Source: Thermoplasmata archaeon (lineage in GTDB: Archaea; Thermoplasmatota; Thermoplasmata; Methanomassiliicoccales; Methanomethylophilaceae). From it: DNA of 64,000 nucleotides. The stretch is from positions 769,352-833,351 of the forward strand of contig SUTB01000001.1 of the NCBI GenBank assembly GCA_015063125.1, in the 5' to 3' direction. This document shows positions 34,470 to 43,382 of the stretch, one piece after another. Positions within the stretch are counted from its first letter, which is position 1. Each line of letters opens with the position of its first letter. Under the pieces are notes generated by a model. The model ran no database searches, had not been told where the DNA came from, and saw only the letters and a program-made list of their open reading frames with translations. The translations under genes and the position numbers were made by a program.

Positions 34470-34982
34470 TCAGGCCCTTCCGTTGTGGATGTCCTCGTAG
34501 AGGGTCACGACCTTGACCATCTCCTCTTCGCTGAGCGTTCCCTGGATGAACATGGCGTCGAACCAGACATCGTCCGAGAGGAGCTTGATACCGGTCTCGG
34601 TGCAGCCGTTGCGGATATAGTAGTTCTGGCGCCTTACCCTCATGATGTAGTCCTCGGCCCCGCTGTCCTTGGGTTCCGTCACCAGGAACGACCTCTTGTC
34701 CTGATACCTCTGACGGAAATCCTTGAGGATCTGTGCTCCGTATCCCTGTCCGCGTACCTCGGGCACTGTTGCGAAATAGATGAAGAACAGCTTGTCCCCG
34801 TCGATGAAACCGAAAATGAATCCGATGAACCTGCCCTCGTCGCTGTAGGCGTCGAGGAAGGCCCCCTTCCCCATCGCACGGTGTATGTTCTCCAGAGGGA
34901 CCCTCTCCGCATCGGAGAATGCGGTCTTGTAAAGATCGAGAATCGGCCCGTCCATGAATGTCATTCTCTCGCTTCTGAGCAT
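34470..34982 (-). CDS. GNAT-family N-acetyltransferase
   Basis: 170 residues. The acetyl-CoA loop is VPEVRGQGYGAQIL near residue 72 (R/Q-x-x-G-x-G/A), preceded by the expected beta bulge LFFIYFATV. The substrate is unknown. The ATG (34982-34980) begins two bases after the stop of the pseudouridine synthase gene, so the two and the ACT gene upstream form one transcription unit. Stop TGA. Confidence 0.85.
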   Translation of the reverse strand: MLRSERMTFMDGPILDLYKTAFSDAERVPLENIHRAMGKGAFLDAYSDEGRFIGFIFGFIDGDKLFFIYFATVPEVRGQGYGAQILKDFRQRYQDKRSFLVTEPKDSGAEDYIMRVRRQNYYIRNGCTETGIKLLSDDVWFDAMFIQGTLSEEEMVKVVTLYEDIHNGRA

Positions 34983-34983
34983 A

Positions 34984-35691
34984 TCATAACCCCAACTGTC
35001 TGTAGAGCTCCTCGCGCTCCTGCTTGGAGATGTCCCTGTAACGGCCCTCCTTCAGCTTGCCCAGCTCCACGTTCATTACCCTGATCCTGACCAGTTTGAC
35101 GACATCATAGCCGAAGTACTCGCACATCCTGCGGATCTGCCTGTTCAATCCCTGTTTCAAAATGATCCTGAACTCATTCTCCCCGGTCATCTCTACGAAG
35201 CACTTCTTCGTGATCCTGTCCTCCAGGATGGGCACCCCGTTGGACATGCCCTTGATGAATGCCTTGGTGACCGGTTTGTCCACCGTGACGATGTACTCCT
35301 TCTCGTGCTCTCCTCTGGAGCGCATGATCTGGTTGGCAAGCTCGCCGTTGTTGGTCATTAGCAAAAGGCCCTGCGAGTCCTTGTCCAGCCTACCTATGGA
35401 GTATATCCTCTTCGGATAGCCGATGTAATCTATCACATTGTCCTTGTCTTCCGGGTTGGAGGTGCAGGTTATCCCCTTGGGCTTGTTGAACACCAGGATG
35501 ATATCCTCCTGCTCCTTCTCGATCCTCTTCCCATTGACCGCAACGATATCGTCCTCGTACACCCTGTCCCCCACAACGGCAGGCTTGCCGTTGATGGTGA
35601 CCTTGCCTTCCTCGATCAGCCTGTCGGCCGCACGGCGGGAGGCAACACCAGCCTCGCTGATGTACTTGTTGAGACGGGTTCCTTCGGACAA
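34984..35691 (-). CDS. RsuA/RluB-family pseudouridine synthase
   Basis: About 235 residues. An N-terminal S4 RNA-binding domain (RLNKYISEAGVASRRAADRLI) is followed by a catalytic domain with GRLDKDSQGLLLMTNNG, whose Asp is the pseudouridine nucleophile, and GLNRQIRRMCEYFGY. It modifies 16S or 23S rRNA. Such RsuA-type enzymes are mostly bacterial and scattered in archaea, so transfer is possible. Start is uncertain: TTG 35691 has AAGGA nine bases upstream, while TTG 35700 overlaps the previous stop. Stop TGA. Confidence 0.88.
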   Translation of the reverse strand: MSEGTRLNKYISEAGVASRRAADRLIEEGKVTINGKPAVVGDRVYEDDIVAVNGKRIEKEQEDIILVFNKPKGITCTSNPEDKDNVIDYIGYPKRIYSIGRLDKDSQGLLLMTNNGELANQIMRSRGEHEKEYIVTVDKPVTKAFIKGMSNGVPILEDRITKKCFVEMTGENEFRIILKQGLNRQIRRMCEYFGYDVVKLVRIRVMNVELGKLKEGRYRDISKQEREELYRQLGL

Positions 35692-35696
35692 GACGA

Positions 35697-36380
35697 TCAA
35701 TCCTTGACCGTAGCCTCGGCGGACTGAATGCACTTGGTAAGAACGGAATAGGCGTTGATCATGTTGCTCTCGTCGACGATGAAGATTGTGTCGGTGTGGC
35801 AGCTGACCGTCTCTTCGATATTGATGCCTGCGTCGGAGAGATTGGTGATCAGATACGCGATGACTCCGCTCGTGTCCACGATCTTCTCCGGTGACTTGAC
35901 GGCGATCTCCACGAGGTTCTCCCTGATCTTGATGATGTTGAACCTTCCAACGGTGTCCGTGATCCTGTCCTTGAGGTTCCTGTCAGCGATGATGGTGACC
36001 GCGGATGCGGACTGAACGCACTGCATGATGGAGTTCTCGTTCCAAAGGTCCTTGAACAGGTTGTCCATCTTGTGCAGGACGGACCAGTCGTTCTTCGCTG
36101 TGACGATGCATGTCTTTGTCCTCATCTCGAGCCTGCTGTCCTTCAGGACCCTGAGGATGTTCAGCTCGTGGTCGGTGGTTACGTTGAGCTTCGATGCGTA
36201 ACGGCGGCATGCGATCATGACAGCCTCCTCGTTATCGACATCTATGTCCTTCATGATCATTCTGGCCAGGGAGGAATAATTGATCAATCCCTTGGCGACG
36301 CAATCCTTGATGCTGGGGTGTGCGTCGATGTAAACCCTGGTCTTCTCCGCAAGACTCTCTTTCATCTCGCCTTTTGCCAT
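35697..36380 (-). CDS. ACT-domain regulatory protein
   Basis: 227 residues. The first 100 are helical (SIKDCVAKGLINYSSLARMI, similar to DUF7523-like archaeal regulators). Two ACT-like segments follow, with KSPEKIVDTSGVIAYLITNLSDAGINIEE showing the ligand-loop pattern. Comparable archaeal proteins are thought to sense amino acids; no enzyme domain is present. It is the first gene of the unit with the pseudouridine synthase (start overlaps) and GNAT. ATG 36380, stop TGA. Confidence 0.75.
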   Translation of the reverse strand: MAKGEMKESLAEKTRVYIDAHPSIKDCVAKGLINYSSLARMIMKDIDVDNEEAVMIACRRYASKLNVTTDHELNILRVLKDSRLEMRTKTCIVTAKNDWSVLHKMDNLFKDLWNENSIMQCVQSASAVTIIADRNLKDRITDTVGRFNIIKIRENLVEIAVKSPEKIVDTSGVIAYLITNLSDAGINIEETVSCHTDTIFIVDESNMINAYSVLTKCIQSAEATVKD

Positions 36381-36516
36381 GCTGAGGGATATTGTACTGC
36401 AGTATTTTATGTCTATCTCTGAACAAAATTATCTTAAAAAGTTCAAAGCACAACATTGTGTCTTGAATAACATTGTTGGATGTTATATCCTATAAATCGG
36501 TTAATCATTTGATAAT

Positions 36517-37146
36517 ATGGATAACAAAACGATAGCTATCGTAGCCATTGCGGTCATCGCAATGGTATCCGTAGGAGCTTTGCTGATTCTGAACCCATGG
36601 GGCTCTGAACAGAAGGATCCCGATCCGGAACCGGAAAAGGAATTCCCTGATCTCAATGAGAAGGTCATTGTGATCTACTTCTCAGCGACTGAAACAACAG
36701 CTGGAGTGGCAGAGAAGATCATGGATTACCTCAATGCAGATGCATACCGCATAATCCCCGAGGTGCCGTATACCAATGAAGACCTCCAGCGTGATGTTGA
36801 GGGCAGCCGTGTAAACAATGAACATGCCGATCATTCGATAAGACCTGCGATCGAGGGGGCCCCGATAGACCTTTCCAGCTATTCCACGATCGTTTTAGGA
36901 TTCCCGATCTGGTATCACCAAGAACCTAACATCATTGACACTTTCCTAGACATTTACGATCTGAATGGAAAGAACGTAGCAGTCTTCGCAACTTCATGGT
37001 CTGCGGGAGTTGCTGCCGCCAGATTGAGCGTATGGAATGCGGAACCCGACTGCAACATGCTGAAGGGGGCCTGCTTCTCAACTGGTTTCAGCGAATCAGA
37101 GATCTACGATTGGCTGGATTCGCTTGGTTTTGAAAAGAAACAATAA
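36517..37146 (+). CDS. Membrane-anchored flavodoxin, probably outside the cell membrane
   Basis: 209 residues. One hydrophobic helix (residues 5-25) is followed by a Pro/Glu-rich linker and a flavodoxin domain: the phosphate-binding loop FSATETTAGVAEKI, the GFPIWYHQEPNII flavin loop, and VAVFATSWSAG. By the positive-inside rule the flavin domain should face outside, and the site GALLILNPWG has no lipobox Cys. The gene adjoins metal-uptake genes, so electron delivery to extracellular iron or corrinoid is a possible role. TATA tataaatcgg (about 36489) supports a leaderless ATG 36517. Stop TAA. Confidence 0.8.
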   Translation: MDNKTIAIVAIAVIAMVSVGALLILNPWGSEQKDPDPEPEKEFPDLNEKVIVIYFSATETTAGVAEKIMDYLNADAYRIIPEVPYTNEDLQRDVEGSRVNNEHADHSIRPAIEGAPIDLSSYSTIVLGFPIWYHQEPNIIDTFLDIYDLNGKNVAVFATSWSAGVAAARLSVWNAEPDCNMLKGACFSTGFSESEIYDWLDSLGFEKKQ

Positions 37147-37150
37147 ATTA

Positions 37151-37170
37151 GTAGGGGGATAACCCCCTAC
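37151..37170. terminator. Bidirectional terminator
   Basis: Perfect eight-base stem GTAGGGGG / CCCCCTAC with a four-base loop between the convergent flavodoxin and secreted-protein genes. Confidence 0.75.
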
Positions 37171-37182
37171 ATTTCTAGTTTA

Positions 37183-37929
37183 TCAGAAAGCCTTGATGAG
37201 CTTTGTCAGTTCCTTCTCGTAGTCAGCCTGTGAGATCTTAGAAAGGATTCCAACGATATCCTCGTCGTAAATCGCTTTGTTCAGGTACAGTCCGAACTTG
37301 TCGGAAGTAGACTGGTTGAAGACGATCAGGTTGTTTCCATCCTGAATGACTCCCATTGCCAATGTGAATGCTGCAATGGTTGTCTTTGTAGGGTGGTACG
37401 CTCCGTAGAGGACGTAGATCTGGTCGCATCCGTAGTTGCTGGCCTTGACATCCTTGACAGAAACTCCGTCGATCGAGTGAAGCTCGATGTTCTTCGTTCC
37501 GTTGAGAACTGTGACGAAATCCTTTGCCATTCCGACAGGAGTCAGCTGGGAGTAGATGGTCTCTCCGCTGGATCCGTTGGTGGACTCGTAAGGTGCGTCA
37601 TGAATTTTGATGTATTTGTCGTATGCTGCGGCCGCTTCATCCTTGGTCTCGAAGTGGATGACCTTGATGTTACTCGTCCTGGTCTTGTCCAGTTCCTCTC
37701 CGGTGGCGGGGAGTTTTGTATGGGTTGTGTAGGACAGAATTGCAAGGTCAGCTGTTCCGCCGATTGCGACTTCGAAATCTCCGAACTCTCCGTCGTAGTC
37801 CTTGACGAACTTCTCTGCCAGTTCCTGCGCGTTGTAGTTCTTTGCAGGGAGGAGGAAGACGCAAGCTGCTGCTGCGATGATGATCACAATAGCAACGACA
37901 GCGACGATTGTCATTGTCTTCTTTTCCAT
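37183..37929 (-). CDS. Secreted or membrane-anchored protein of unknown function in the uptake island
   Basis: 248 residues. An N-terminal hydrophobic anchor (residues 6-27, MTIVAVVAIVIIIAAAACVF) is followed by an extracellular mixed alpha/beta domain with no catalytic motif; one Cys occurs in SNYGCDQIYV. The pattern FETKDEAAAAYDKYIK and the following GYxx-type strands weakly recall the C-terminal repeat domain of the two giant binding proteins at 41102 and 43383. ATG 37929 has AGAGGAT five bases upstream. An inverted repeat lies in its leader. Stop TGA. Confidence 0.65.
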   Translation of the reverse strand: MEKKTMTIVAVVAIVIIIAAAACVFLLPAKNYNAQELAEKFVKDYDGEFGDFEVAIGGTADLAILSYTTHTKLPATGEELDKTRTSNIKVIHFETKDEAAAAYDKYIKIHDAPYESTNGSSGETIYSQLTPVGMAKDFVTVLNGTKNIELHSIDGVSVKDVKASNYGCDQIYVLYGAYHPTKTTIAAFTLAMGVIQDGNNLIVFNQSTSDKFGLYLNKAIYDEDIVGILSKISQADYEKELTKLIKAF

Positions 37930-37949
37930 AATATCCTCTTGGATAAGAT

Positions 37950-37974
37950 ATCCATCTGGTGAAGTGAGATGGAT
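37950..37974 (-). promoter_or_regulatory. Perfect inverted repeat in the leader of the secreted-protein gene
   Basis: ATCCATCT / AGATGGAT with a nine-base loop, between the TATA-like caatttaagtac and the ATG at 37929. CATCCAAC follows at 37994-38001, the same octamer that occurs twice before mtaC. Candidate operator or RNA hairpin. Confidence 0.45.
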
Positions 37975-38013
37975 GTACTTAAATTGTACTAACCATCCAA
38001 CTCATGCTGAATA

Positions 38014-38844
38014 TCATATTGCCCTTCTTTCCTTAACGGCGTAAGTATCCTCGGCAAGAGGGGCCGACTCAGCATCGAACTCGTCATCTAACATTATTAG
38101 ATGCGGCCTTCCGTGACTGTCGATGATTTCTGAATCCACGTCATAGACTGCCTTGATGTTCTCCTTCGTGATGACTTCTGAAGGCGTCCCTATCGCATAA
38201 ATGGAACCGCCATAGAGCATGATCATCGTATCGGAATACTTGGCAGCAATGTTAAGGTCGTGACTGATCATTATGACCAGGATGCCCTTCTTCTGGGAAA
38301 GATCCCTGAGGATACGTGTGACCTCCATCTGGTGCTTGATGTCCAGGTTCGAGGTCGGCTCGTCCAACAGCAGGATCTCGGGCTCCTGGACCAATCCCCT
38401 GGCGAGCATGACCTTCTGGTGCTGTCCTGCGGAGAGCTCATCGAAGTTCCTCATTGCGAGGTCCTCTATGTCCAGAAGCTTCAGGGTCTCATAGACTATG
38501 TCCAGATCCTTATCCATTGACTTGTAGGTGGCGTGAGGATGGCGCCCCATGAGCACAGTGTCCACCACAGACAGAGGGAAGGTGTCGTTGGCGGAGTAAG
38601 GAACGTAACCGACTTTCTTTGCGAGATCCTTGAGCGAGATGTCGTTGACAAGATCGCCGTCGATCATCACGGTACCCTTGTTGGGGGAAAGGATCCTGTT
38701 TATGCAGTGGATCAGCGTGGACTTTCCGACTCCGTTGGGCCCTATGATCGAAAGGAGCTGCGGACCGTTTGCATCCAGCGTTATGTCCTTGAGCACAGGT
38801 AAGCTAGAGTACCCAAATTCTATTCCGTCAATTACTAACCTCAT
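38014..38844 (-). CDS. ABC transporter ATP-binding protein, FecE/BtuD type
   Basis: 276 residues. Walker A GPNGVGKST at about residue 36, signature LSAGQHQKVMLARGL (Ala in place of the second Gly), Walker B ILLLDEPTSNLD and the switch His in ISHD. The GYVPYSANDTFPLSVVDTVLMGRHPH region is typical of the iron-siderophore/cobalamin class. The last gene of a three-gene operon with two permeases. ATG 38844 lies six bases after the permease stop. Substrate: iron complex or corrinoid, not distinguishable here. Confidence 0.92.
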   Translation of the reverse strand: MRLVIDGIEFGYSSLPVLKDITLDANGPQLLSIIGPNGVGKSTLIHCINRILSPNKGTVMIDGDLVNDISLKDLAKKVGYVPYSANDTFPLSVVDTVLMGRHPHATYKSMDKDLDIVYETLKLLDIEDLAMRNFDELSAGQHQKVMLARGLVQEPEILLLDEPTSNLDIKHQMEVTRILRDLSQKKGILVIMISHDLNIAAKYSDTMIMLYGGSIYAIGTPSEVITKENIKAVYDVDSEIIDSHGRPHLIMLDDEFDAESAPLAEDTYAVKERRAI

Positions 38845-38850
38845 TTATCC

Positions 38851-39900
38851 TCATCTCCAAGCGCTCTTCCTGCGCATCCTGATCAGTATGATTATGAACA
38901 ACGGGCATCCGATGATGGCGCTGATGACTCCCACAGGCAGAGCGAACTCCCCGGAAACCCTGGCGATACAGTTCGCCAACAGGAGGAATAGTCCTCCGAA
39001 TACCGCCGAAGCGGGAAGAAGATGTTTTGTCTCGGAACCGACGAACAGCCTCGCGATGTGCGGGGCGACCAGACCAACGAAACCGATGGTACCTGTGAAG
39101 CAGACCACTGCCGCGGTCATCAATGATACCAGTGTGATCTCCACCAGGATCGTCTTCCTGGGGTCCACTCCCATGGAGTGAGCTGAATTGGCACCGGCCA
39201 TCATGACATTGATGCGTCTGTGATGGTAGAATATGATGGCGCCGCAGACCAGACTGATGGCTAGAGGTATCGGGATGGTGCTCCATTCCGTGAGCGCCAG
39301 GGTTCCGACCCTCCAGGAGTAGATCTCGGATAGAGTCTCCTCCGAAGCGGTTATCATCAGCAACTGGACGATAGCTGAGAAGATGTACATCATCGCGATT
39401 CCGATAAGGATGATCTTTGTGGCCGTCACCCTGCGCCTGAATGAGAACAGCAGGATTACCGCCACCGGGATCAGCGAGAATCCGAATGCCATCGCAATCC
39501 TGACCCATGGTTCACCGAAGAACGGCATGATCGTGTTCCCGAGGACGATCGCGATTGATGCACCCAACAGTGCACCTGACGAGACTCCCATGGTATATGG
39601 GTCGGCCAGAGGGTTGCGGAGCATGGACTGCATGACCGCACCGCCCAGCGCAAGTACGGCACCTACGATGACCGCGAACAATGAGATGGGCAGCCTCGTG
39701 TTGATGACGATATCATCTGAGTATGGGTCGGTTATGTTCCCCATGATATGATCGATAAGGATCGTATAACAATCCACGAAGCTCAGCTCGTACATTCCTA
39801 TCGACAGAGAGAGGACTATGGCAACTACGGTCAGCACCGCGCAGAGGATGATGAAGAACCATTTCCTGCGGATCGATCTGTAGTAATCCTCCTTGCCCAT
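38851..39900 (-). CDS. FecCD-family permease
   Basis: 349 residues with nine or ten helices. It contains GAVLALGGAVMQSMLRNPLADPYTMGVSSGA and GTIGFVGLVAPHIARLF, the defining motifs of iron-siderophore/cobalamin permeases (the latter contacts the ATPase). Its ATG (39900) overlaps the stop of the upstream permease as ATGA, so both subunits are made in concert and probably form a heterodimer. Confidence 0.93.
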   Translation of the reverse strand: MGKEDYYRSIRRKWFFIILCAVLTVVAIVLSLSIGMYELSFVDCYTILIDHIMGNITDPYSDDIVINTRLPISLFAVIVGAVLALGGAVMQSMLRNPLADPYTMGVSSGALLGASIAIVLGNTIMPFFGEPWVRIAMAFGFSLIPVAVILLFSFRRRVTATKIILIGIAMMYIFSAIVQLLMITASEETLSEIYSWRVGTLALTEWSTIPIPLAISLVCGAIIFYHHRRINVMMAGANSAHSMGVDPRKTILVEITLVSLMTAAVVCFTGTIGFVGLVAPHIARLFVGSETKHLLPASAVFGGLFLLLANCIARVSGEFALPVGVISAIIGCPLFIIILIRMRRKSAWR

Positions 39901-40982
39901 CAGAACACCTCCTTCTGAGCTTTACGTCTGACGATGAGATAGAGGAACACGGGCGCGCCGATGAACGACATGACGACTCCCAGAGGGATGTATCCGAATC
40001 CCGTGAGAAGACGAGATACTAGGTCTGCTATGACCAAAACCGTGGAACCCAGTATGATGGATCCGGGAACTACGAACTTGTTGTCCCCTCCGACCAGATA
40101 ACGGGTCATGTGCGGCGCCACGAGACCGATGAAACCTATGATTCCCGTGAATGAGATGATCGATGCGATGAGCACCGATGTCAGGATGATGCACAGCATC
40201 CTGAACTGGACCACATCCAATCCGAGACTCTTGGCGCTCTTCTCTCCCAGAGCCATGATATTGAGCTTACTGGACGATAACTGAACGAGGATCGCGGAAG
40301 CCACTGTCATCACCAACATCAGGGGCATATCCGCCCAGGATGCGTTGGTGACACTTCCGACCTGCCATATGTATGCGTCCTGAAGACTCTCTGTGCTGGC
40401 GGTGATCATCACCAGCGTTACCAATGAGTTGAAGAAGAATGTCAATGCGGTTCCTATGAGGATGATCGTCGATGGCGAATTGCCAACGAAACGCACCATC
40501 AATATCACTATGACCGCCGGTATGAGCGACCCGATGAATGCATTGATGACTATTCCTGCCCCCGATACGACCGTGGAGTAGGAGAATCCCATGATTATGG
40601 CCACTACTGCTCCCAGACATGCTCCCGAAGAGATTCCGGTGGTATACGCATCTGCGAGAGGATTCTCCATCATGCTCTGCATGACGGTACCGGCCAGGGC
40701 CAGACCTGCACCGGCGATCAATGCCATTATCACTCCGGGCATGACGTTGTTGAAAATGTAGTAATCGGCCCACCAATCCGGACTCCTGATCTCGTATGTG
40801 ACACCGGTAATGTGGTCCCAAATGACCTGCGCGGTCTTCGTGAACTCGTATCCTGTACCGACAGAGCATGAGACCAGGGTTGTGATGATGAGGGCTATTA
40901 GACATATCGCTAGAAATGCGAATTTGCGGGCTATGGAGCTTTTGTACTGCTCCTTGCCGGTTCTTTCTATCTCCTCGATCAT
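39900..40982 (-). CDS. FecCD-family permease (second subunit)
   Basis: 360 residues with about ten helices. It shares GLALAGTVMQSMMENPLADAYTTGISSGA and GIIGFIGLVAPHMTRYLVGGDN with its neighbour; two diverged permease genes usually give an FecC/FecD-like heterodimer. It starts the operon of permease, permease, ATPase. The binding protein would be one of the two large dockerin-bearing proteins encoded divergently. ATG 40982, stop TGA overlapping the next ATG. Confidence 0.93.
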   Translation of the reverse strand: MIEEIERTGKEQYKSSIARKFAFLAICLIALIITTLVSCSVGTGYEFTKTAQVIWDHITGVTYEIRSPDWWADYYIFNNVMPGVIMALIAGAGLALAGTVMQSMMENPLADAYTTGISSGACLGAVVAIIMGFSYSTVVSGAGIVINAFIGSLIPAVIVILMVRFVGNSPSTIILIGTALTFFFNSLVTLVMITASTESLQDAYIWQVGSVTNASWADMPLMLVMTVASAILVQLSSSKLNIMALGEKSAKSLGLDVVQFRMLCIILTSVLIASIISFTGIIGFIGLVAPHMTRYLVGGDNKFVVPGSIILGSTVLVIADLVSRLLTGFGYIPLGVVMSFIGAPVFLYLIVRRKAQKEVF

Positions 40983-41101
40983 CGGATGAGACGTCCAATT
41001 TGTTTTTTCGTATTAATTGGTAGCGACCTCCAACCCCCAATATTGTTGGTTAATACTTCCAGCTTTTATAGGGAGAAATGATAACAGTTGGCATTGATAA
41101 C
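40983..41101. promoter_or_regulatory. Divergent promoter/operator region of the uptake island
   Basis: A nested inverted repeat lies in it: outer arms GTATTAA (41010-41016) and TTAATAC (41050-41056), inner arms CCAAC (41030-41034) and GTTGG (41045-41049). A TATA box ttttata (41063-41069) serves the binding-protein genes. A symmetric site between the two transporter units is what a metal-responsive repressor would use; the regulator is not identified. Confidence 0.5.
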
Positions 41102-43366
41102 ATGAAGTCGAACGTGACCATGATTGCAATTGCCTTGGTAGCGGTAGTTGCAATAGCAGGAGCAGCCGTTTTCATCCTGAACGGAAACGGAGAAGGCGGC
41201 GAAGAGCTTCTGGACAAGACTGCCCTCCCCATCTATGGGAATGCGAATGATGACACGACCATCGATCAGAAAGACATAGACCTCATCCAGAAAATGATTG
41301 ACGAGAGCATCCCCTTGGAAGACTATCCCTTCGCAGATGCCGATAGGGATGGTGCTGTGACCAGCAAGGACATAGCAATCGTACAGAAGATCATCAACGG
41401 GGAAAACACACCGGTATGGTTCGTCGACCAGTACGATCTGGTGGCCGGCAAATACCACTACGTTAAGATCGACTATCCGCTCAGGGATATCGTCACTCAG
41501 AACGCGGACATGCTGCTGCTGACAATGATGATTGATGCTGACGATGTGGTAGCGGGATACGTTGCCAACATCGCCAACTACCCCAACGAGTTCTACAAGG
41601 TCACCCATAACGGCTTCTCCAAACAGGTAGGCGAGACAGCAAGGTACATCGGTTCCACCGACTGGGTGGGCATCAAGAACCTCGATGTGGAGCTTCAGGA
41701 AGAAGGAAGGCAGATCGGAGCGATCGTCGTTCACAGCAAAGCCGCTCTCGGGGACTATGAGGATGACATCATAGCGGCAGGATTCCCGCTCATATTCCTG
41801 AGATGCACTGACCCTATCTATTCGATCGATGCGGCTCTGCTGCTGGGAACCCTCATGGGACCTGAGCATGCAGCCAAAGCAACTGTTTTCGCTAACGATT
41901 GCAAGCAGACCATAAGCGAAGTCAGCGACATAGTCGGCAATATAGCAGACAAGGACAAGAAACGCTTCATCGCCCTGTGCATGATCTGCTACATAGCACA
42001 GGATGAATCGCAGTATACCAAACTCGGAATACAATCTGGGGGCAAGTCTGTCGTCGGTATCTCCGGTAACTCCTCGGAGCGTCTTCAGGATGTGGAAGCC
42101 ATCACGAAGTACAACAACAAGATAGACTACATGATCAACTGCACCACCCAGGACTGTACGAATGTCACCGCAACATCCCTCTGGGAGGACAACGGTGTCA
42201 GATACATGGCCAAGAGCACTCACTACAAGGACATGTTCTGGATCAACATGTCCATGCCGGTTCCCTGCAGGGTGATGTACGTAGCATCAATGTTCTACCC
42301 GGACCTGGTGTCGAAAGCTGATGCGGATGCATACTTCCAAAGCACTGTCGACAAGTACATGCCGTACCTTCACGAGACCGTCTCCGACGGATATTTCGAC
42401 GTGTCCAAGGACATGTTCACCATAATCACCTACCAGGACTATGTGAACGAGGGCGGAGGTGAGCCTGGCGAAAAGGTCACCTCAGAGATCAATGCGAAGC
42501 TCGTAGCCCAGCACTTCCTTGACACCATGGACCTTGAAGGATTCTCCGGAGATGGTTTCTATCTCAAGGATTCTTCGAACGACCAGTCCGCTGACGTCCT
42601 CTCCAACTCCGGCAACTACTATGTCAACGTCAAGCTGTACAACGATGCGAAATCCGTATTCGAGGCGAAGAAAGCAGAGTTCGAGCAGAAGGTTGGACAG
42701 TCGTCCTCCATGGGAGGCACCTATGTCGCCATGGATGTGGTCACCGGCCTCACCGACGGATTCGGTTATTACGTGAACACCACGGAGAAGGGACAGATCG
42801 GATCCATGCACTACGCAGGGTACTACAAGGAATGTTTCATCCTCATCCATCTAGCGAAGAAACCATCGTTCTCGGATGTGGACCTCCAGGAGATCGTGAC
42901 TTCGGCATGGGCGGTGGACGGCAGTTTCTCTGCAGTGGATTCGGCCAACAAGCTTGACCTCAATCTTCTGAGTAAACTGGACTATCCTCCGTACTCTCTC
43001 ATCCCTAACAGCAATGATATGAAGGCAGAGATAGGATGTTCCGCGAACGACGCCGGAAAATACTATTACATCACCTACGACAACAGCTCTGATGCGCTGG
43101 TCAAATTCCTCAACGAGAAGCAGGAATACATCGACAAGATCGGCACCGACTATATGGGAGGTGTCGCAACGGCAGTCGAGAAAGGAGGCTTCGACGACGG
43201 ATACGGATTCTACGGACAGGCCGTCAGGCAAGGCGGATTCTGGATGCTGAAATTTGTCGGATACAAGGACGGCTGCTTCGTGACAATGTTTCTCAGAGGA
43301 AACCCCGAGTTCAACGACCAGAACACTGCTGAACTGGTGAACGCAGTAGCGAAAACCATCCCGTGA
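41102..43366 (+). CDS. Large ABC substrate-binding protein with an N-terminal dockerin-like module (copy 1)
   Basis: 754 residues. A membrane helix (res 6-25) is followed by two dockerin-type calcium loops, GNANDDTTIDQKD and DADRDGAVTSKD, at about residues 44-94. A FecB/BtuF-like binding domain (about 105-450) contains GFPLIFLRCTDPIYSIDAALLLG. The last 300 residues contain two copies of a domain ending in GYY(K/D).C....L...P.F. The gene starts divergently from the FecCD permeases and is followed by its paralogue after 16 bases. ATG 41102 is about 35 bases after the TATA element; ATG 41078 is an alternative. Likely ligand: an iron chelate or corrinoid. Confidence 0.8.
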   Translation: MKSNVTMIAIALVAVVAIAGAAVFILNGNGEGGEELLDKTALPIYGNANDDTTIDQKDIDLIQKMIDESIPLEDYPFADADRDGAVTSKDIAIVQKIINGENTPVWFVDQYDLVAGKYHYVKIDYPLRDIVTQNADMLLLTMMIDADDVVAGYVANIANYPNEFYKVTHNGFSKQVGETARYIGSTDWVGIKNLDVELQEEGRQIGAIVVHSKAALGDYEDDIIAAGFPLIFLRCTDPIYSIDAALLLGTLMGPEHAAKATVFANDCKQTISEVSDIVGNIADKDKKRFIALCMICYIAQDESQYTKLGIQSGGKSVVGISGNSSERLQDVEAITKYNNKIDYMINCTTQDCTNVTATSLWEDNGVRYMAKSTHYKDMFWINMSMPVPCRVMYVASMFYPDLVSKADADAYFQSTVDKYMPYLHETVSDGYFDVSKDMFTIITYQDYVNEGGGEPGEKVTSEINAKLVAQHFLDTMDLEGFSGDGFYLKDSSNDQSADVLSNSGNYYVNVKLYNDAKSVFEAKKAEFEQKVGQSSSMGGTYVAMDVVTGLTDGFGYYVNTTEKGQIGSMHYAGYYKECFILIHLAKKPSFSDVDLQEIVTSAWAVDGSFSAVDSANKLDLNLLSKLDYPPYSLIPNSNDMKAEIGCSANDAGKYYYITYDNSSDALVKFLNEKQEYIDKIGTDYMGGVATAVEKGGFDDGYGFYGQAVRQGGFWMLKFVGYKDGCFVTMFLRGNPEFNDQNTAELVNAVAKTIP

Positions 43367-43382
43367 TCTAGGAGACAATGAA

